Part shown: piece after piece, positions 9,683 to 21,230 of the stretch
How positions within the stretch are numbered: position 1 is the stretch's first letter
Layout: the number at the start of each line of letters is the position of its first letter
Source of the DNA: Synechococcus sp. AG-673-A03
Lineage (GTDB): Bacteria; Cyanobacteriota; Cyanobacteriia; PCC-6307; Cyanobiaceae
Reading direction: 5' to 3'
NCBI GenBank assembly: GCA_003211275.1
Contig: QCTE01000004.1
Location: 1-64,000, forward strand
DNA length: 64,000 bases
Made by a program: the position numbers and the translations under genes
Notes under the pieces: generated by a model
The model's database searches: none
Told to the model about the DNA's origin: nothing
What the model saw: only the letters and a program-made list of their open reading frames with translations

Positions 9683-9709
9683 CCTGAAAAAGGTAACAAC
9701 GGAATCCTA

Positions 9710-9781
9710 ATGAAAGTCAGGCTGAAGGTCAGACCGCAATCTGATGTGAAGGTCAGGTCGACTAAGGGCCGACGTCGATGA
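9710..9781 (+). promoter_or_regulatory. petH leader: three TGAARGTCAG repeats that also form a 23-codon micro-ORF
   Basis: TGAARGTCAG occurs at 9711-9720, 9723-9732 and 9747-9756, with spacings of 12 and 24 nt. The same stretch reads from ATG 9710 to TGA 9779-9781 as a very basic 23-residue peptide with KVR three times; GGAA stands a few bases before the ATG. Either these are operator repeats, or the periodicity comes from an upstream peptide. The petH start is 42 nt beyond, and a TATGAT-like box sits near 9787. Confidence 0.4.
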
Positions 9782-11134
<1,353 letters not shown>

Positions 11135-11167
11135 CTTCGGTCAGGAGGACCTCGTTTCATTCTCATG

Positions 11168-11189
11168 CCCGCCGAATGGCGGGTTTTTT
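11168..11189 (+). terminator. intrinsic terminator of petH
   Basis: The stem CCCGCC/GGCGGG with a GAAT loop is followed by TTTTTT, 33 nt past the petH stop. It separates petH from zwf. Confidence 0.93.
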
Positions 11190-11295
11190 GATGGGCATCA
11201 GTTGTCCCGAGACGACCACAAAACGTGGCGGGATGTTCCGGAGCACTGTCAGCGCGGGGATTCCTGGTTAAACCTGCGTCAGAGCTTCCGGTGTC

Positions 11296-12819
11296 ATGAG
11301 CGCAACGATGACAAACCCGCTGAGGGTCGGCCTGCGTCAGGAGCGAGTGATCGCTCCCCAATGCCTGGTGATCTTCGGCGCAAGTGGTGACCTCACGCAT
11401 CGCAAATTGGTGCCGGCCCTATTCGAGTTGTTTCGACAGCGACGCCTGCCCAGTGAATTTGCATTGCTGGGATGTGCTCGGCGCCCATGGAGTGATGAGG
11501 AGTTCCGCCAAAAAATGGCGGAAGCCATGGAGACCACAGTGAATGAGAACCGTGCGGCCTGGGAGCAGTTTTCGGCAGGCATGTTCTACGAACCGGTGGA
11601 TCTTCAGCAGCCCGAGGATCTTGTCAAGCTCGGGCACCGACTCGACGAGATCGACAGGACGCGAGCAACCCGCAACAACCGTACGTTTTATCTCTCGGTT
11701 TCACCCAAGTTTTATGGCAGTGGCTGCCGCTCTCTCGCCGACGCAGGCCTGCTGAAGGATCCACAACGCAGTCGTGTGGTGATCGAAAAGCCCTTTGGCA
11801 GGGATTACGGAAGCGCCCAGAACCTCAATCGGGTGGTTCAGAGCTGTGGGCAGGAAAATCAGATCTTCCGCATTGATCACTATCTGGGCAAAGAGACCGT
11901 TCAGAACATCATGGTTCTGAGGTTTGCCAACACGATTTTCGAGCCGATCTGGAACCGGAACTACATCTCGAGTGTTCAGATCACAGCCGCGGAAACGGTC
12001 GGTGTCGAGGAACGGGCCGGCTACTACGAAACATCAGGTGCCCTCAGGGACATGGTGCAGAACCACCTGACCCAGATGCTGGCGATCACAGCCATGGAAA
12101 CGCCTGGACGCTTTGACCCTGAAGCGATCCGCAGTGAAAAAGCGAAAGTTTTGCAGGCAGCACGGCTGGCGGACGAAAACGAACCCTGGAACTGCTGCAT
12201 CCGCGGTCAGTACGGCCCCGGTGGAACCCACGACTCACCTCTGCCCGGCTATCGCCAGGAACATGGCGTTGATGCCAACAGCACCACAGAAACCTATGTG
12301 GCGATGAAACTGTTCATCGACAACTGGCGTTGGCAGGGAGTGCCCTTCTATGTACGCACAGGTAAACGACTGCCGAAGCGCCTCAGCGAGGTGGTGCTCA
12401 CCTTCAGGGAAGCACCGGTGCATCTGTTTGATGCCGCCGGAGGCGGGCCAACCGCTAACCAGTTGGTGTTGAGAATTCAGCCCGATGAAGGTGCTGAATT
12501 CCGTTTTGAGGTGAAGTCTCCAGGTTCCGGCATGCGCAGCCGACCTGTGGAAATGGAATTTTCCTACGACGAATCATTCGGAGAGCCATCCGATGAGGGC
12601 TATGTGCGTCTGCTAGCCGACGCCATGCTCGGCGACCCCACGCTGTTCACCCGCAGCGATGAGGTGGAAGCAGCCTGGCGTCTCTACACCCCTCTTCTGG
12701 AGCTGATTGAAGATAGCCCCTGGCAGCTGCCGATCCACCCCTACGAATCAAGAACCTGGGGACCTGCTGCATCCGATGCCCTGCTTGCCCGTGATGGCTT
12801 GCTCTGGCGACGTCCATAA
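11296..12819 (+). CDS. zwf: glucose-6-phosphate 1-dehydrogenase
   Basis: 507 residues, full family length. It oxidises glucose-6-phosphate to 6-phosphogluconolactone with NADP+, the first step of the oxidative pentose phosphate pathway and the main dark source of NADPH. The Rossmann motif IFGASGDLTHRK is at 26-37, EKPFGRD at 164-170, and the active-site signature RIDHYLGKE with the substrate-binding His and Lys at 192-200. It is followed 44 nt later by opcA, whose product assembles and activates this enzyme. Confidence 0.98.
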   Translation: MSATMTNPLRVGLRQERVIAPQCLVIFGASGDLTHRKLVPALFELFRQRRLPSEFALLGCARRPWSDEEFRQKMAEAMETTVNENRAAWEQFSAGMFYEPVDLQQPEDLVKLGHRLDEIDRTRATRNNRTFYLSVSPKFYGSGCRSLADAGLLKDPQRSRVVIEKPFGRDYGSAQNLNRVVQSCGQENQIFRIDHYLGKETVQNIMVLRFANTIFEPIWNRNYISSVQITAAETVGVEERAGYYETSGALRDMVQNHLTQMLAITAMETPGRFDPEAIRSEKAKVLQAARLADENEPWNCCIRGQYGPGGTHDSPLPGYRQEHGVDANSTTETYVAMKLFIDNWRWQGVPFYVRTGKRLPKRLSEVVLTFREAPVHLFDAAGGGPTANQLVLRIQPDEGAEFRFEVKSPGSGMRSRPVEMEFSYDESFGEPSDEGYVRLLADAMLGDPTLFTRSDEVEAAWRLYTPLLELIEDSPWQLPIHPYESRTWGPAASDALLARDGLLWRRP

Positions 12820-12863
12820 CAAGATCCGACTGACAACACCTGTCCCAATCAACCGGCTGCTCC

Positions 12864-14147
12864 ATGTCCCCCCAGCTCACACTTCAAACCCCTCTCGAAC
12901 TGCCGCCCTCTGAGGTCCCCGGTTATCTCGAACAGCTCTGGTCGCGGGATCAGCCCAACAACGTCGGTGCCCACACGTTCTGTCTGCTCATTTGGCAACC
13001 GGCCTGGGTTGAGCAACAGCTGGTGCGCACCGGCCGCCTGGATGGCCCGATCACTGGCGTGCAGAGATCACAGCTGATTGCTGCAGGCCGTCAGGCTGTG
13101 GTGGATGGCGATCTGCCCATCAGCACACCACCGCTCGCCGAAGCAGTGGCGACTTGTCTCGGCCAGATGGACGGGGGGCATACCAGTGAGGATCTGCGAG
13201 GCCAGCATGTGGATGCCGCTCTCAGCAACCTGCGCCCTCGGCGACTGATCACTCTTGCGCCCAGCCTTGATTCAGAACAGCCGCTTGAAACTCTTGTGGC
13301 TGCGTACTGTCCACTTCCGGAAGAAGGCGGTGGAACGGTTGCCTGCGGTGATGTGGTGGTGTTGCGTGGAGGCAAGCCTGCCCTTCAGCAGGGTCTCACG
13401 ATCCTCGATCCTTTGTTGCCAGAGGAACTCCCCTCCTGGGTGTGGTGGAACGGAGCCCTTGATGAAGCCCCTGAGCTCTTGCAACAACTTGCTAGCTCAC
13501 CGCGCCGTCTGATTCTCGATTCCGCCCTGGGAGAGCCTGGATTCTGCCTCAACCTGTTGGCCTCCAGAATCGAAGCAGGACAGGCGGTCAACGATCTGAA
13601 TTGGCTGCGCCTTGGCAGCTGGCATCAGACCCTGGCCATGGTCTTCGATTCACCGCATCGCCGCGATGCCCTCGGCCACGTGGTTCAGCTCGACATCGAT
13701 GTCGAGGGCGACCATCCAGTTCAGGGGCTGCTGCTCGGATCCTGGATCGCCGACCGCCTTGGCTGGGAGCTGCAGCACACCCAGCGCAACCCTGATCAGA
13801 GCATCAGCGCAAACTTCAAGCGCGCTGATGGAACTGATGTTCAAATGCGCGTGTCGCCAGTGCCCATGGGGCAACCCAGCATTCACCCTGGGCAAATTGT
13901 GGGTCTGCGCCTGATCTGCAAGCCAGACAATCAGCCTTCGATCTGCGTGATTCTCTGCGCTGAGTCTGGGGGCTGCATGCGACTCGAAGCCGGTGGAATG
14001 GCCAGCATGGAGTTGATTGAAGAGGTCGTTCCAGTGCAGCATTCCCCAGTGGAGGCGGATGTGTCCCGCCAGCTGGAAGGAGGCCACGACTCCACCAACC
14101 CTCTGCTGGCTGCAGCGGCCCCGCTGGCTGCCAAGCTGATCAGCTAA
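12864..14147 (+). CDS. opcA: glucose-6-phosphate dehydrogenase assembly protein OpcA
   Basis: 427 residues, soluble. Recognised from overall composition, size and its conserved cyanobacterial position directly after zwf; segments such as ARTHCLLIWQPAW-like RxNxxNL surroundings and the C-terminal D-V-Q-M-R-V region fit OpcA. OpcA promotes oligomerisation and redox-sensitive activation of Zwf, which links the pathway to thioredoxin. Co-transcription with zwf is likely. I see no catalytic motif, consistent with a chaperone-like role. Confidence 0.93.
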   Translation: MSPQLTLQTPLELPPSEVPGYLEQLWSRDQPNNVGAHTFCLLIWQPAWVEQQLVRTGRLDGPITGVQRSQLIAAGRQAVVDGDLPISTPPLAEAVATCLGQMDGGHTSEDLRGQHVDAALSNLRPRRLITLAPSLDSEQPLETLVAAYCPLPEEGGGTVACGDVVVLRGGKPALQQGLTILDPLLPEELPSWVWWNGALDEAPELLQQLASSPRRLILDSALGEPGFCLNLLASRIEAGQAVNDLNWLRLGSWHQTLAMVFDSPHRRDALGHVVQLDIDVEGDHPVQGLLLGSWIADRLGWELQHTQRNPDQSISANFKRADGTDVQMRVSPVPMGQPSIHPGQIVGLRLICKPDNQPSICVILCAESGGCMRLEAGGMASMELIEEVVPVQHSPVEADVSRQLEGGHDSTNPLLAAAAPLAAKLIS

Positions 14148-14204
14148 TTCCCCGCTGAGCGGAGTCGCTCCTGTCGCTCCGCTCCAACCATCTCCGCTCA
14201 CACC

Positions 14205-15599
14205 ATGGCCTGCGTGATCGCTGCTCCGGCCAGCGGCAGCGGAAAAACCCTGCTCAGCCTCTGCCTGATTGCCTGGGCCCGCCAAGTTGGGCACAGCATT
14301 CAGCCGTTCAAGGTCGGACCGGACTATCTCGATCCGCAGCTGCTCTCGTTAGCGGCGAATCAGCCCTGCAGAAACCTTGACTTGCCCCTATGCGGCGAAG
14401 ACTGGGTTCAGCTCAGCTTCAACGGTTATGGCGGCCGTTGTGACATGGCCATTGTTGAGGGCGTGATGGGCCTGTTCGATGGCATTGGATCCAGCTCCGA
14501 GGGGAGCACTGCCGATGTGGCTGTGAGCCTGGGCCTTCCGGTGGTGCTGGTGGTGGATGCTGGAGGCCAAGCCCGGTCTCTCGGTGCACTGGTTCGAGGT
14601 TTCAGAGATCTGGATCAACGCCTCAATCTTGCTGGCGTCGTGCTGAATCGTGTGAGCAGTCCCAGGCATCGGGAGCTGCTTGAGGAGGTGCTCACGGACA
14701 TTGGTGTGCACTGCCTGGGCTGCCTACCAGGGGATCCCAACCTGGAGTTACCAAAACGGCATCTGGGTCTTGCTCCCGCCCATGAACTGAGCTCCCTGCA
14801 AAAGCGACTGGCGCACTGGTCTGCTCTGGCCGAGCAGCACCTCAACATGAAAGTGTTCGGTCCTCTCCTGAAAGCACCAAGGCCCGGCCCAGACCCGATT
14901 CGGCATGTCCTGTCTCCAGAGCTAGAGACATCACAACAACAATCGTTGCCTGTGGCCGTCGCACAGGATTCGGCCTTCCACTTCCGCTACCCCGAAATGC
15001 AGGAATGCCTGGAGCTGCTGGGGATGCCAGTGCTTCCCTGGAGTCCCTTGAGCGATAACGCTTTACCACCAGAAGCGACCGGCCTGATTCTGCCCGGGGG
15101 ATTTCCAGAGCTGCATGCACATCAACTGAGTGAATGCAAAACAACCTTCTCAGCGCTACACGCATGGATTCGCGACAAGCCGATCTACGCCGAATGCGGA
15201 GGGATGCTGCTTCTAGGTCGAGGCCTGGCCGATCCAGACGGGACACTGCATGCGATGGCTGGTCTCCTGCCGTTTGAAGCCAAACGTGGGCGACTGCAGG
15301 TGGGCTACCGACAGCTGGAGGCTCAAACCGACAGCCTGCTGTTACGCAAGGGTGAAAGGCTCAGAGGCCACGAATTTCATCGCTGGCAACTGTGCCGTGA
15401 ATCGGATGCAAGCGTTGGCAGCTTGGGGCCGCTGTGGCAGGTTGAAGGTTGGAAAGTTGAGCAGAGAGCTGAGGGATGGAACCTGCCCAATCTCCACGCA
15501 AGCTGGGTCCACCTCCACTGGGGCGGATCCTCGATGATCCCCCGGAGATGGCGCGCCGCGCTCGGCTTCGCGGCGAAGCGGAACGTCGCCGCTTTGTGA
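14205..15599 (+). CDS. cobB: cobyrinate a,c-diamide synthase
   Basis: 464 residues. It amidates the a and c side chains of cobyrinic acid using glutamine and ATP in (pseudo)cobalamin synthesis. A P-loop APASGSGKT sits at 7-15, followed by the DRAE-like synthetase half. The C-terminal glutaminase half has the nucleophile C331 in AECGGM and the oxyanion strand LPGGFPE near 297-303. The final HASWVHLHWGG stretch carries the C-terminal histidine. The stop overlaps the GTG of the next gene by 4 nt. Confidence 0.95.
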   Translation: MACVIAAPASGSGKTLLSLCLIAWARQVGHSIQPFKVGPDYLDPQLLSLAANQPCRNLDLPLCGEDWVQLSFNGYGGRCDMAIVEGVMGLFDGIGSSSEGSTADVAVSLGLPVVLVVDAGGQARSLGALVRGFRDLDQRLNLAGVVLNRVSSPRHRELLEEVLTDIGVHCLGCLPGDPNLELPKRHLGLAPAHELSSLQKRLAHWSALAEQHLNMKVFGPLLKAPRPGPDPIRHVLSPELETSQQQSLPVAVAQDSAFHFRYPEMQECLELLGMPVLPWSPLSDNALPPEATGLILPGGFPELHAHQLSECKTTFSALHAWIRDKPIYAECGGMLLLGRGLADPDGTLHAMAGLLPFEAKRGRLQVGYRQLEAQTDSLLLRKGERLRGHEFHRWQLCRESDASVGSLGPLWQVEGWKVEQRAEGWNLPNLHASWVHLHWGGSSMIPRRWRAALGFAAKRNVAAL

Positions 15600-15901
15600 C
15601 CCGCCAGACCAGGCAGAGATCGGTCACTCTTCAGGAACGCTGGCGTTTTCTGGTGGAAGGAACCGTTCAAGGCGTTGGTTTTCGGCAGGCCTGTCGTCGA
15701 CGTGCTCTTGAACTAGGCCTCAGCGGCTGGGTCCGCAACCTGGATGACGGCCGTGTGGAAGTACAAGCCGAAGGTGATCAGCTTCCCCTCAACGAGCTGA
15801 GGCTTTGGTGTGAACAGGGTCCCAGCGAAGCGAAGGTTCGTCTTGTTCGTCCCTGCCAGATGCCGATCACCGGTGCCGACTGGTTCGAAATCCGTCACTG
15901 A
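15596..15901 (+). CDS. acylphosphatase
   Basis: About 101 residues from GTG 15596, which overlaps the cobB stop as GTGA. The family signature GTVQGVGFRQ carries the phosphate-binding loop and Arg, and GWVRNLDDGRVEV carries the catalytic Asn. It hydrolyses acyl phosphates such as 1,3-bisphosphoglycerate. In-frame ATG codons upstream at 15548 and 15476 lie deep inside cobB and would add a non-conserved arginine-rich tail, so I prefer the coupled GTG. Confidence 0.9.
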   Translation: MTRQTRQRSVTLQERWRFLVEGTVQGVGFRQACRRRALELGLSGWVRNLDDGRVEVQAEGDQLPLNELRLWCEQGPSEAKVRLVRPCQMPITGADWFEIRH

Positions 15902-15983
15902 GAACGTGTTGGCAAGGGGTTGATTGCGAAGCCAAATCAACTCCTGATGGTCAGAATCTGAGCAGAGACGGCTGATTCTGGCC

Positions 15984-16577
15984 ATGACCCATCAACGCCA
16001 GCTCTGGCTGCTTCGCCATGGAGCCACCGAGTGGGCTCGCAGCGGACGTCACACAGGCAACACCGACGTCTCTCTGCTATTAGAGGGAGAAGACGAAGCC
16101 CGGCAACTGGTTCCTGTCTTGAGCCAACAGCATTTCGCGGCGGTCTTCAGCTCACCTCTTCAACGTGCTCGGCGAACCTGCGAACTGGCAGGGCTGGGCG
16201 CAAGCATGACCGTGATGAAGGAGTTGCTGGAGTGGAATTACGGTGATTACGAAGGAATCACCACCCCTGACATTCAGCGCAAGGTGCCGGAGTGGAATGT
16301 GTTCACCCATGGCTGTCCGAATGGCGAAGACGCTGAGGCCGTGCAAAAACGCTGTGAAACCGCGATTCGGCTTTCCATGGAATCGCCCGGAGATGGAGAC
16401 GTTGCACTGTTTGCCCATGGACATCTTCTGCGGGCCTTAGCCGGGACCTGGCTTGGCCTGGGAGCCGAGGGCGGCAGGCTGCTGATGTTGAGCACCGGAA
16501 GTCTCTGTGTGCTCGGTTTCGAGCATGGAAATCATGCGATCGTGCGCTGGAATGCGCCTGCTGACGGCCGGTTCTGA
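15984..16577 (+). CDS. histidine phosphatase family protein (phosphoglycerate mutase-like)
   Basis: 197 residues. The phospho-acceptor motif LLRHGATEW (RHG at 11-13) is followed by the second Arg in SSPLQRARRTCEL, the catalytic Glu in LLEWNYGDYEG, and the second His in FAHGHLLR. In cyanobacteria such proteins range from cofactor-dependent mutase to broad phosphatases; the position after cobB fits an alpha-ribazole phosphatase (CobC-like) role, but this is inference. The stop and next start overlap as TGATG. Confidence 0.88.
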   Translation: MTHQRQLWLLRHGATEWARSGRHTGNTDVSLLLEGEDEARQLVPVLSQQHFAAVFSSPLQRARRTCELAGLGASMTVMKELLEWNYGDYEGITTPDIQRKVPEWNVFTHGCPNGEDAEAVQKRCETAIRLSMESPGDGDVALFAHGHLLRALAGTWLGLGAEGGRLLMLSTGSLCVLGFEHGNHAIVRWNAPADGRF

Positions 16578-17263
16578 TGAGCGACACAACCCTCTGGGCG
16601 GAACTGCTGGCCTATGGCACCGGCATTGGCCTCTCGCCGATTCATATCGCCGTTCTCTTGCTGCTGCTCCTGGGTCCGAACCCCATCAAACGAGGCGGAT
16701 GGTTCCTCGCAAGCTGGGTGGTCACGACTCTGCTTGCAGCCACGCTGCTAGTGACGGTTGGACATTCGCTGGTGCTGGATATGAGCCATGGCTCCCATCA
16801 CCGCACGGGCCTGGATCTGCTGGCAGGAGGAGCGCTGGTCGCCATCGGTGGACGGGAACTGATCAAATCCTTCACCGAAGGTTCGGAGCCGCCGGCCTGG
16901 ACCAAAGGCATCGACCGCTTTTTGGCCATGCCGCTACCGCTGCTGTTGTTGCTGGGTTCCGTCGGCGAAATCATTAGCCCAGACGACATCGTGCTGTTCG
17001 CCAAGTCAGCTGGAGTGGTTCTGTCAGCGCAGTTGCCCACCTGGCAGGAAGCAGTCGGTCTGATTGCTTTCACATTCGGAGCCAGCCTGTTTCTATTCAC
17101 TCCTTTTGTTGCCGTTGTGATCGGCCGTGACAAGGTCATTCCACTTCTCGAGAAAGGGAAAGAGGTGTTATTTGCCAGAGGAAGTCTTGTGGTTGGTGGG
17201 GTCAGCCTGGGGCTGGGGATCTACCTCGGATGGCAGGGTGTGAGCGGACTGACAGCGATCTGA
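16577..17263 (+). CDS. GAP family (Sap-type) membrane protein
   Basis: 228 residues with about six hydrophobic helices. The opening LAYGTGIGLSPIHIAVLLLLLLGPNPIKRG matches the GAP / sulfolipid-1-addressing (Sap) family, whose members export lipids or other compounds in actinobacteria; the cyanobacterial role is unknown. A His-rich loop HGSHHR follows helix 3. It is translationally coupled to the phosphatase gene upstream and ends the rightward block, with 38 nt to the convergent helicase gene. Confidence 0.8.
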   Translation: MSDTTLWAELLAYGTGIGLSPIHIAVLLLLLLGPNPIKRGGWFLASWVVTTLLAATLLVTVGHSLVLDMSHGSHHRTGLDLLAGGALVAIGGRELIKSFTEGSEPPAWTKGIDRFLAMPLPLLLLLGSVGEIISPDDIVLFAKSAGVVLSAQLPTWQEAVGLIAFTFGASLFLFTPFVAVVIGRDKVIPLLEKGKEVLFARGSLVVGGVSLGLGIYLGWQGVSGLTAI

Positions 17264-17301
17264 ACCCAATCGCGAGCCTTCAGAAGGAAAGCCCTGAACG
17301 A

Positions 17302-18788
17302 TTAGCCAATCCCGCGTAAAGCCTTGCTCCAGGAGGCTGCATTGCGTTGGCTATCACCCACCAGATAAACCCCATGCCGGGCACGACTGACTGCCACATA
17401 AGCCAGCTGTTGATGAAACACCTGCCTCTCTGGCGCCAGGCGGTCAAGGCTGCGAGGGAACACATCATCAGCAACAAAAACCTCACCAAAGCTGCTGCCT
17501 TGACTGCGATGCACCGTGAGGACTGCAGCAGGCCCAAGTGATGCAAAAGCATCCCTCACCAGGAAGTAACGGCGCCAAAGCGATCGCCCGCCGCGTTTCC
17601 CGGCGTTCCTTGCTTCCTGAGCCAGACGCTTCAGCAGTGCATCCAGTTGCTCCCTCGCCTGACTGCCGGAAGGAGGCTGAAGGCGCAGCCTGAGCTCAAG
17701 CTCGCCACTGCGAACCTTCGCATTGAGGGTCTCAATCACGGGCACACCCAGTCCGGCCAACGACAGCTGCGCTTCACCAGCAACACCGAACTCCGCAAGA
17801 TCGCAGCGTTCCGGAGACACGTCTTCAACCACGAGTTCACGGTTGGAACCCAAGACCAGATCGGGTTCCTCGCCGGTCTCGCCTCCATCGCTGGATGCCG
17901 GTGCCATCACCGCAGTGCGCGTGATCAACACCTCACCCGGCAACACAGCCATCTGATCCGCCATCTCTCCATGAATGGCTCTGCGAGCATGGGGGACCAA
18001 CGTTTCGAGGCGGCGATTGGTGTAGCAGAGGATTCGCGCCGCATCGGGGTTATCGCTCGCCGCCGCCTGGCGCAGACCCTCCTGAGCACGCGACAACCAG
18101 TCAGCTCGGCTCAGCACTCCCACCTGACCGAGATCCGAGCGAACGGGAGGCAGCAGCGGTGGCACTTCGCAGGGCAAGCGACCATCGCGCAGACAACTGG
18201 CCAGTTGCAGGACCGGGCCCTGGTGACGAACAACCTCACGCAAGCAGGCGGAAACAGCACGATTGATGCCGAACACCGGGCTTTCGCTTTCACCCACCGG
18301 TGGCAACTGGGCCGGATCACCCACAAACACCAGTCGCGTTTTGAACGGGTGGGCACACTGCAAGGCAATGGACAGCAGCGAGCTGTCGACCATCGAGGCC
18401 TCATCGACCAGCACCAGCCCGAGATGCTCCAACGCTGCGGCCGTTTGTTCAGTGGATTCGCACAGCTCCCGATCACCCTGTCGCTTGAGCTTCAAACGCA
18501 GCAAACGATGAATCGTGGAGGGGTACCAAGTGGGCTGAAGACCTTCGAGGCTGAGGGCCTGCCGTAACACCCCCACAGCCTTGTGGGTTGGAGCCACAAC
18601 GGTCCAGCAGAGACCGCTGCTTTCCACTTGCCTCAGCAGGCGCATCGACAGGAAGGTCTTGCCACTGCCGGCATAGCCACTGAGGACGAAGGGAAGGCCA
18701 GCGTCCTGCTGCTGCAGCCAGTCGGAGAAAGCCTCTGCGGCCTTGTGTTGATCCTCAGTGAGGCTCAGTTCAGCGTGGGGAAATGACG

Positions 18789-18792
<4 letters not shown>
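17302..18792 (-). CDS. RecD-like superfamily 1 DNA helicase
   Basis: 496 residues. The Walker A loop GYAGSGKT is at 39-46, Walker B LVDEASMVD at 128-136, GDPAQLPPVGES is motif III, and the C-terminal UvrD-like half ends with TVHRSQGSSFGEVFV and VAVSRARHGVYLVG. This is an ATP-dependent 5'-3' helicase of the RecD/TraA class standing alone, without RecB or RecC nearby, so it probably acts in repair or fork processing by itself. Its start overlaps the DUF212 stop by 4 nt, so it is the last gene of the folD-crtE operon. Confidence 0.9.
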
Positions 18793-20263
<1,471 letters not shown>

Positions 20264-20289
20264 TCAGGCCGGCGGGCACGCAAGCCCCA

Positions 20290-21186
20290 TCAGATGATCA
20301 AGTCAGCCAGATCGTGATCGACCCCATGGCGACGGCACCATGCCACAACGGTGTTCACCAGAAGCATCGTGACAGTCATGGGGCCAACGCCTCCGGGCAC
20401 CGGCGAAAGCGCAGCGGCAATGGGCTCCAGCTCTGCCGCCTTCACATCACCACAGAGTCCGCCCTCAGGACGACGGTGGATCCCCACATCCACCACGACC
20501 GTGCCTGGGCTCACATGATCTGCTCCAAGCATTTCCGGACGACCGGCCGCCACCACGAGAATCTCTGCCTGACGCGTTAGAGCAGCGAGATCTCTGGTTC
20601 GTGAGTGAGCAATAGTCACCGTTGCGTTCGCGGCCTGCAGCATCAGGGCCATGGGCTGCCCCACCAAAATGCTGCGTCCGACCACAACGGCACGACGGCC
20701 AGCAGGATCGATGTCTGCACTGCGCAGCATCGCCATCACGCCGGCAGGAGTGCAGCTCCGGGGACCCTTTTCGCCCTTGAGCAACCGGCCAAGATTCAGC
20801 GTATGCAGACCATCGGCATCCTTTTCAGGATCAATCGCAGCCAACAAAGGTGTTTCGTCCAATCCCTGCGGGAGCGGAAGCTGCAACAGGATTCCGTCCA
20901 CCCTCTGATCAGCATTTAAGGCACGGATCGCCTGCATCACCTGGTCAGGTGATGCATCTGCTGGAAGGTGAGACCCATAGCTCTCAACACCGACTCGAGC
21001 ACAGGCCTTTTCCTTATTGGCCACGTAGACCGCACTGGCAGGATCATCACCCACACGCAAAACAGCCAAGCCCGGCGGGCGACCGGCGGTCTGGCGTGCA
21101 GATTGGACCTGAGACTGCAGCCGTAGCTCGAGTGTCTTGGCCAGGGCCTTGCCATCCAACCTGAGGGCCATTGCCATCTGATGCAT
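20290..21186 (-). CDS. folD: methylenetetrahydrofolate dehydrogenase / cyclohydrolase
   Basis: 298 residues, full length. YVANKEKAC carries the catalytic Lys, [13 protein letters not shown] the cyclohydrolase region, and [13 protein letters not shown] the C-terminal signature; [16 protein letters not shown] binds NADP. It interconverts 5,10-methylene- and 10-formyl-tetrahydrofolate for purine and one-carbon metabolism. Three Met codons occur within the first six residues, so the exact start is uncertain by a few residues. Divergent from the HD-domain gene, with about 40 nt between starts. Confidence 0.97.
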   Translation of the reverse strand: MHQMAMALRLDGKALAKTLELRLQSQVQSARQTAGRPPGLAVLRVGDDPASAVYVANKEKACARVGVESYGSHLPADASPDQVMQAIRALNADQRVDGILLQLPLPQGLDETPLLAAIDPEKDADGLHTLNLGRLLKGEKGPRSCTPAGVMAMLRSADIDPAGRRAVVVGRSILVGQPMALMLQAANATVTIAHSRTRDLAALTRQAEILVVAAGRPEMLGADHVSPGTVVVDVGIHRRPEGGLCGDVKAAELEPIAAALSPVPGGVGPMTVTMLLVNTVVAWCRRHGVDHDLADLII

Positions 21187-21230
21187 GTGAATCCAGCATG
21201 CCGCTCCGGCAGAGCTAGCGTTTGTGCTGG

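Noticed and set aside
17647-18567. 306-codon plus-strand frame antisense to the RecD-like helicase
   Set aside because: Shadow frame with Arg/His-rich composition; the minus-strand helicase has full motifs.
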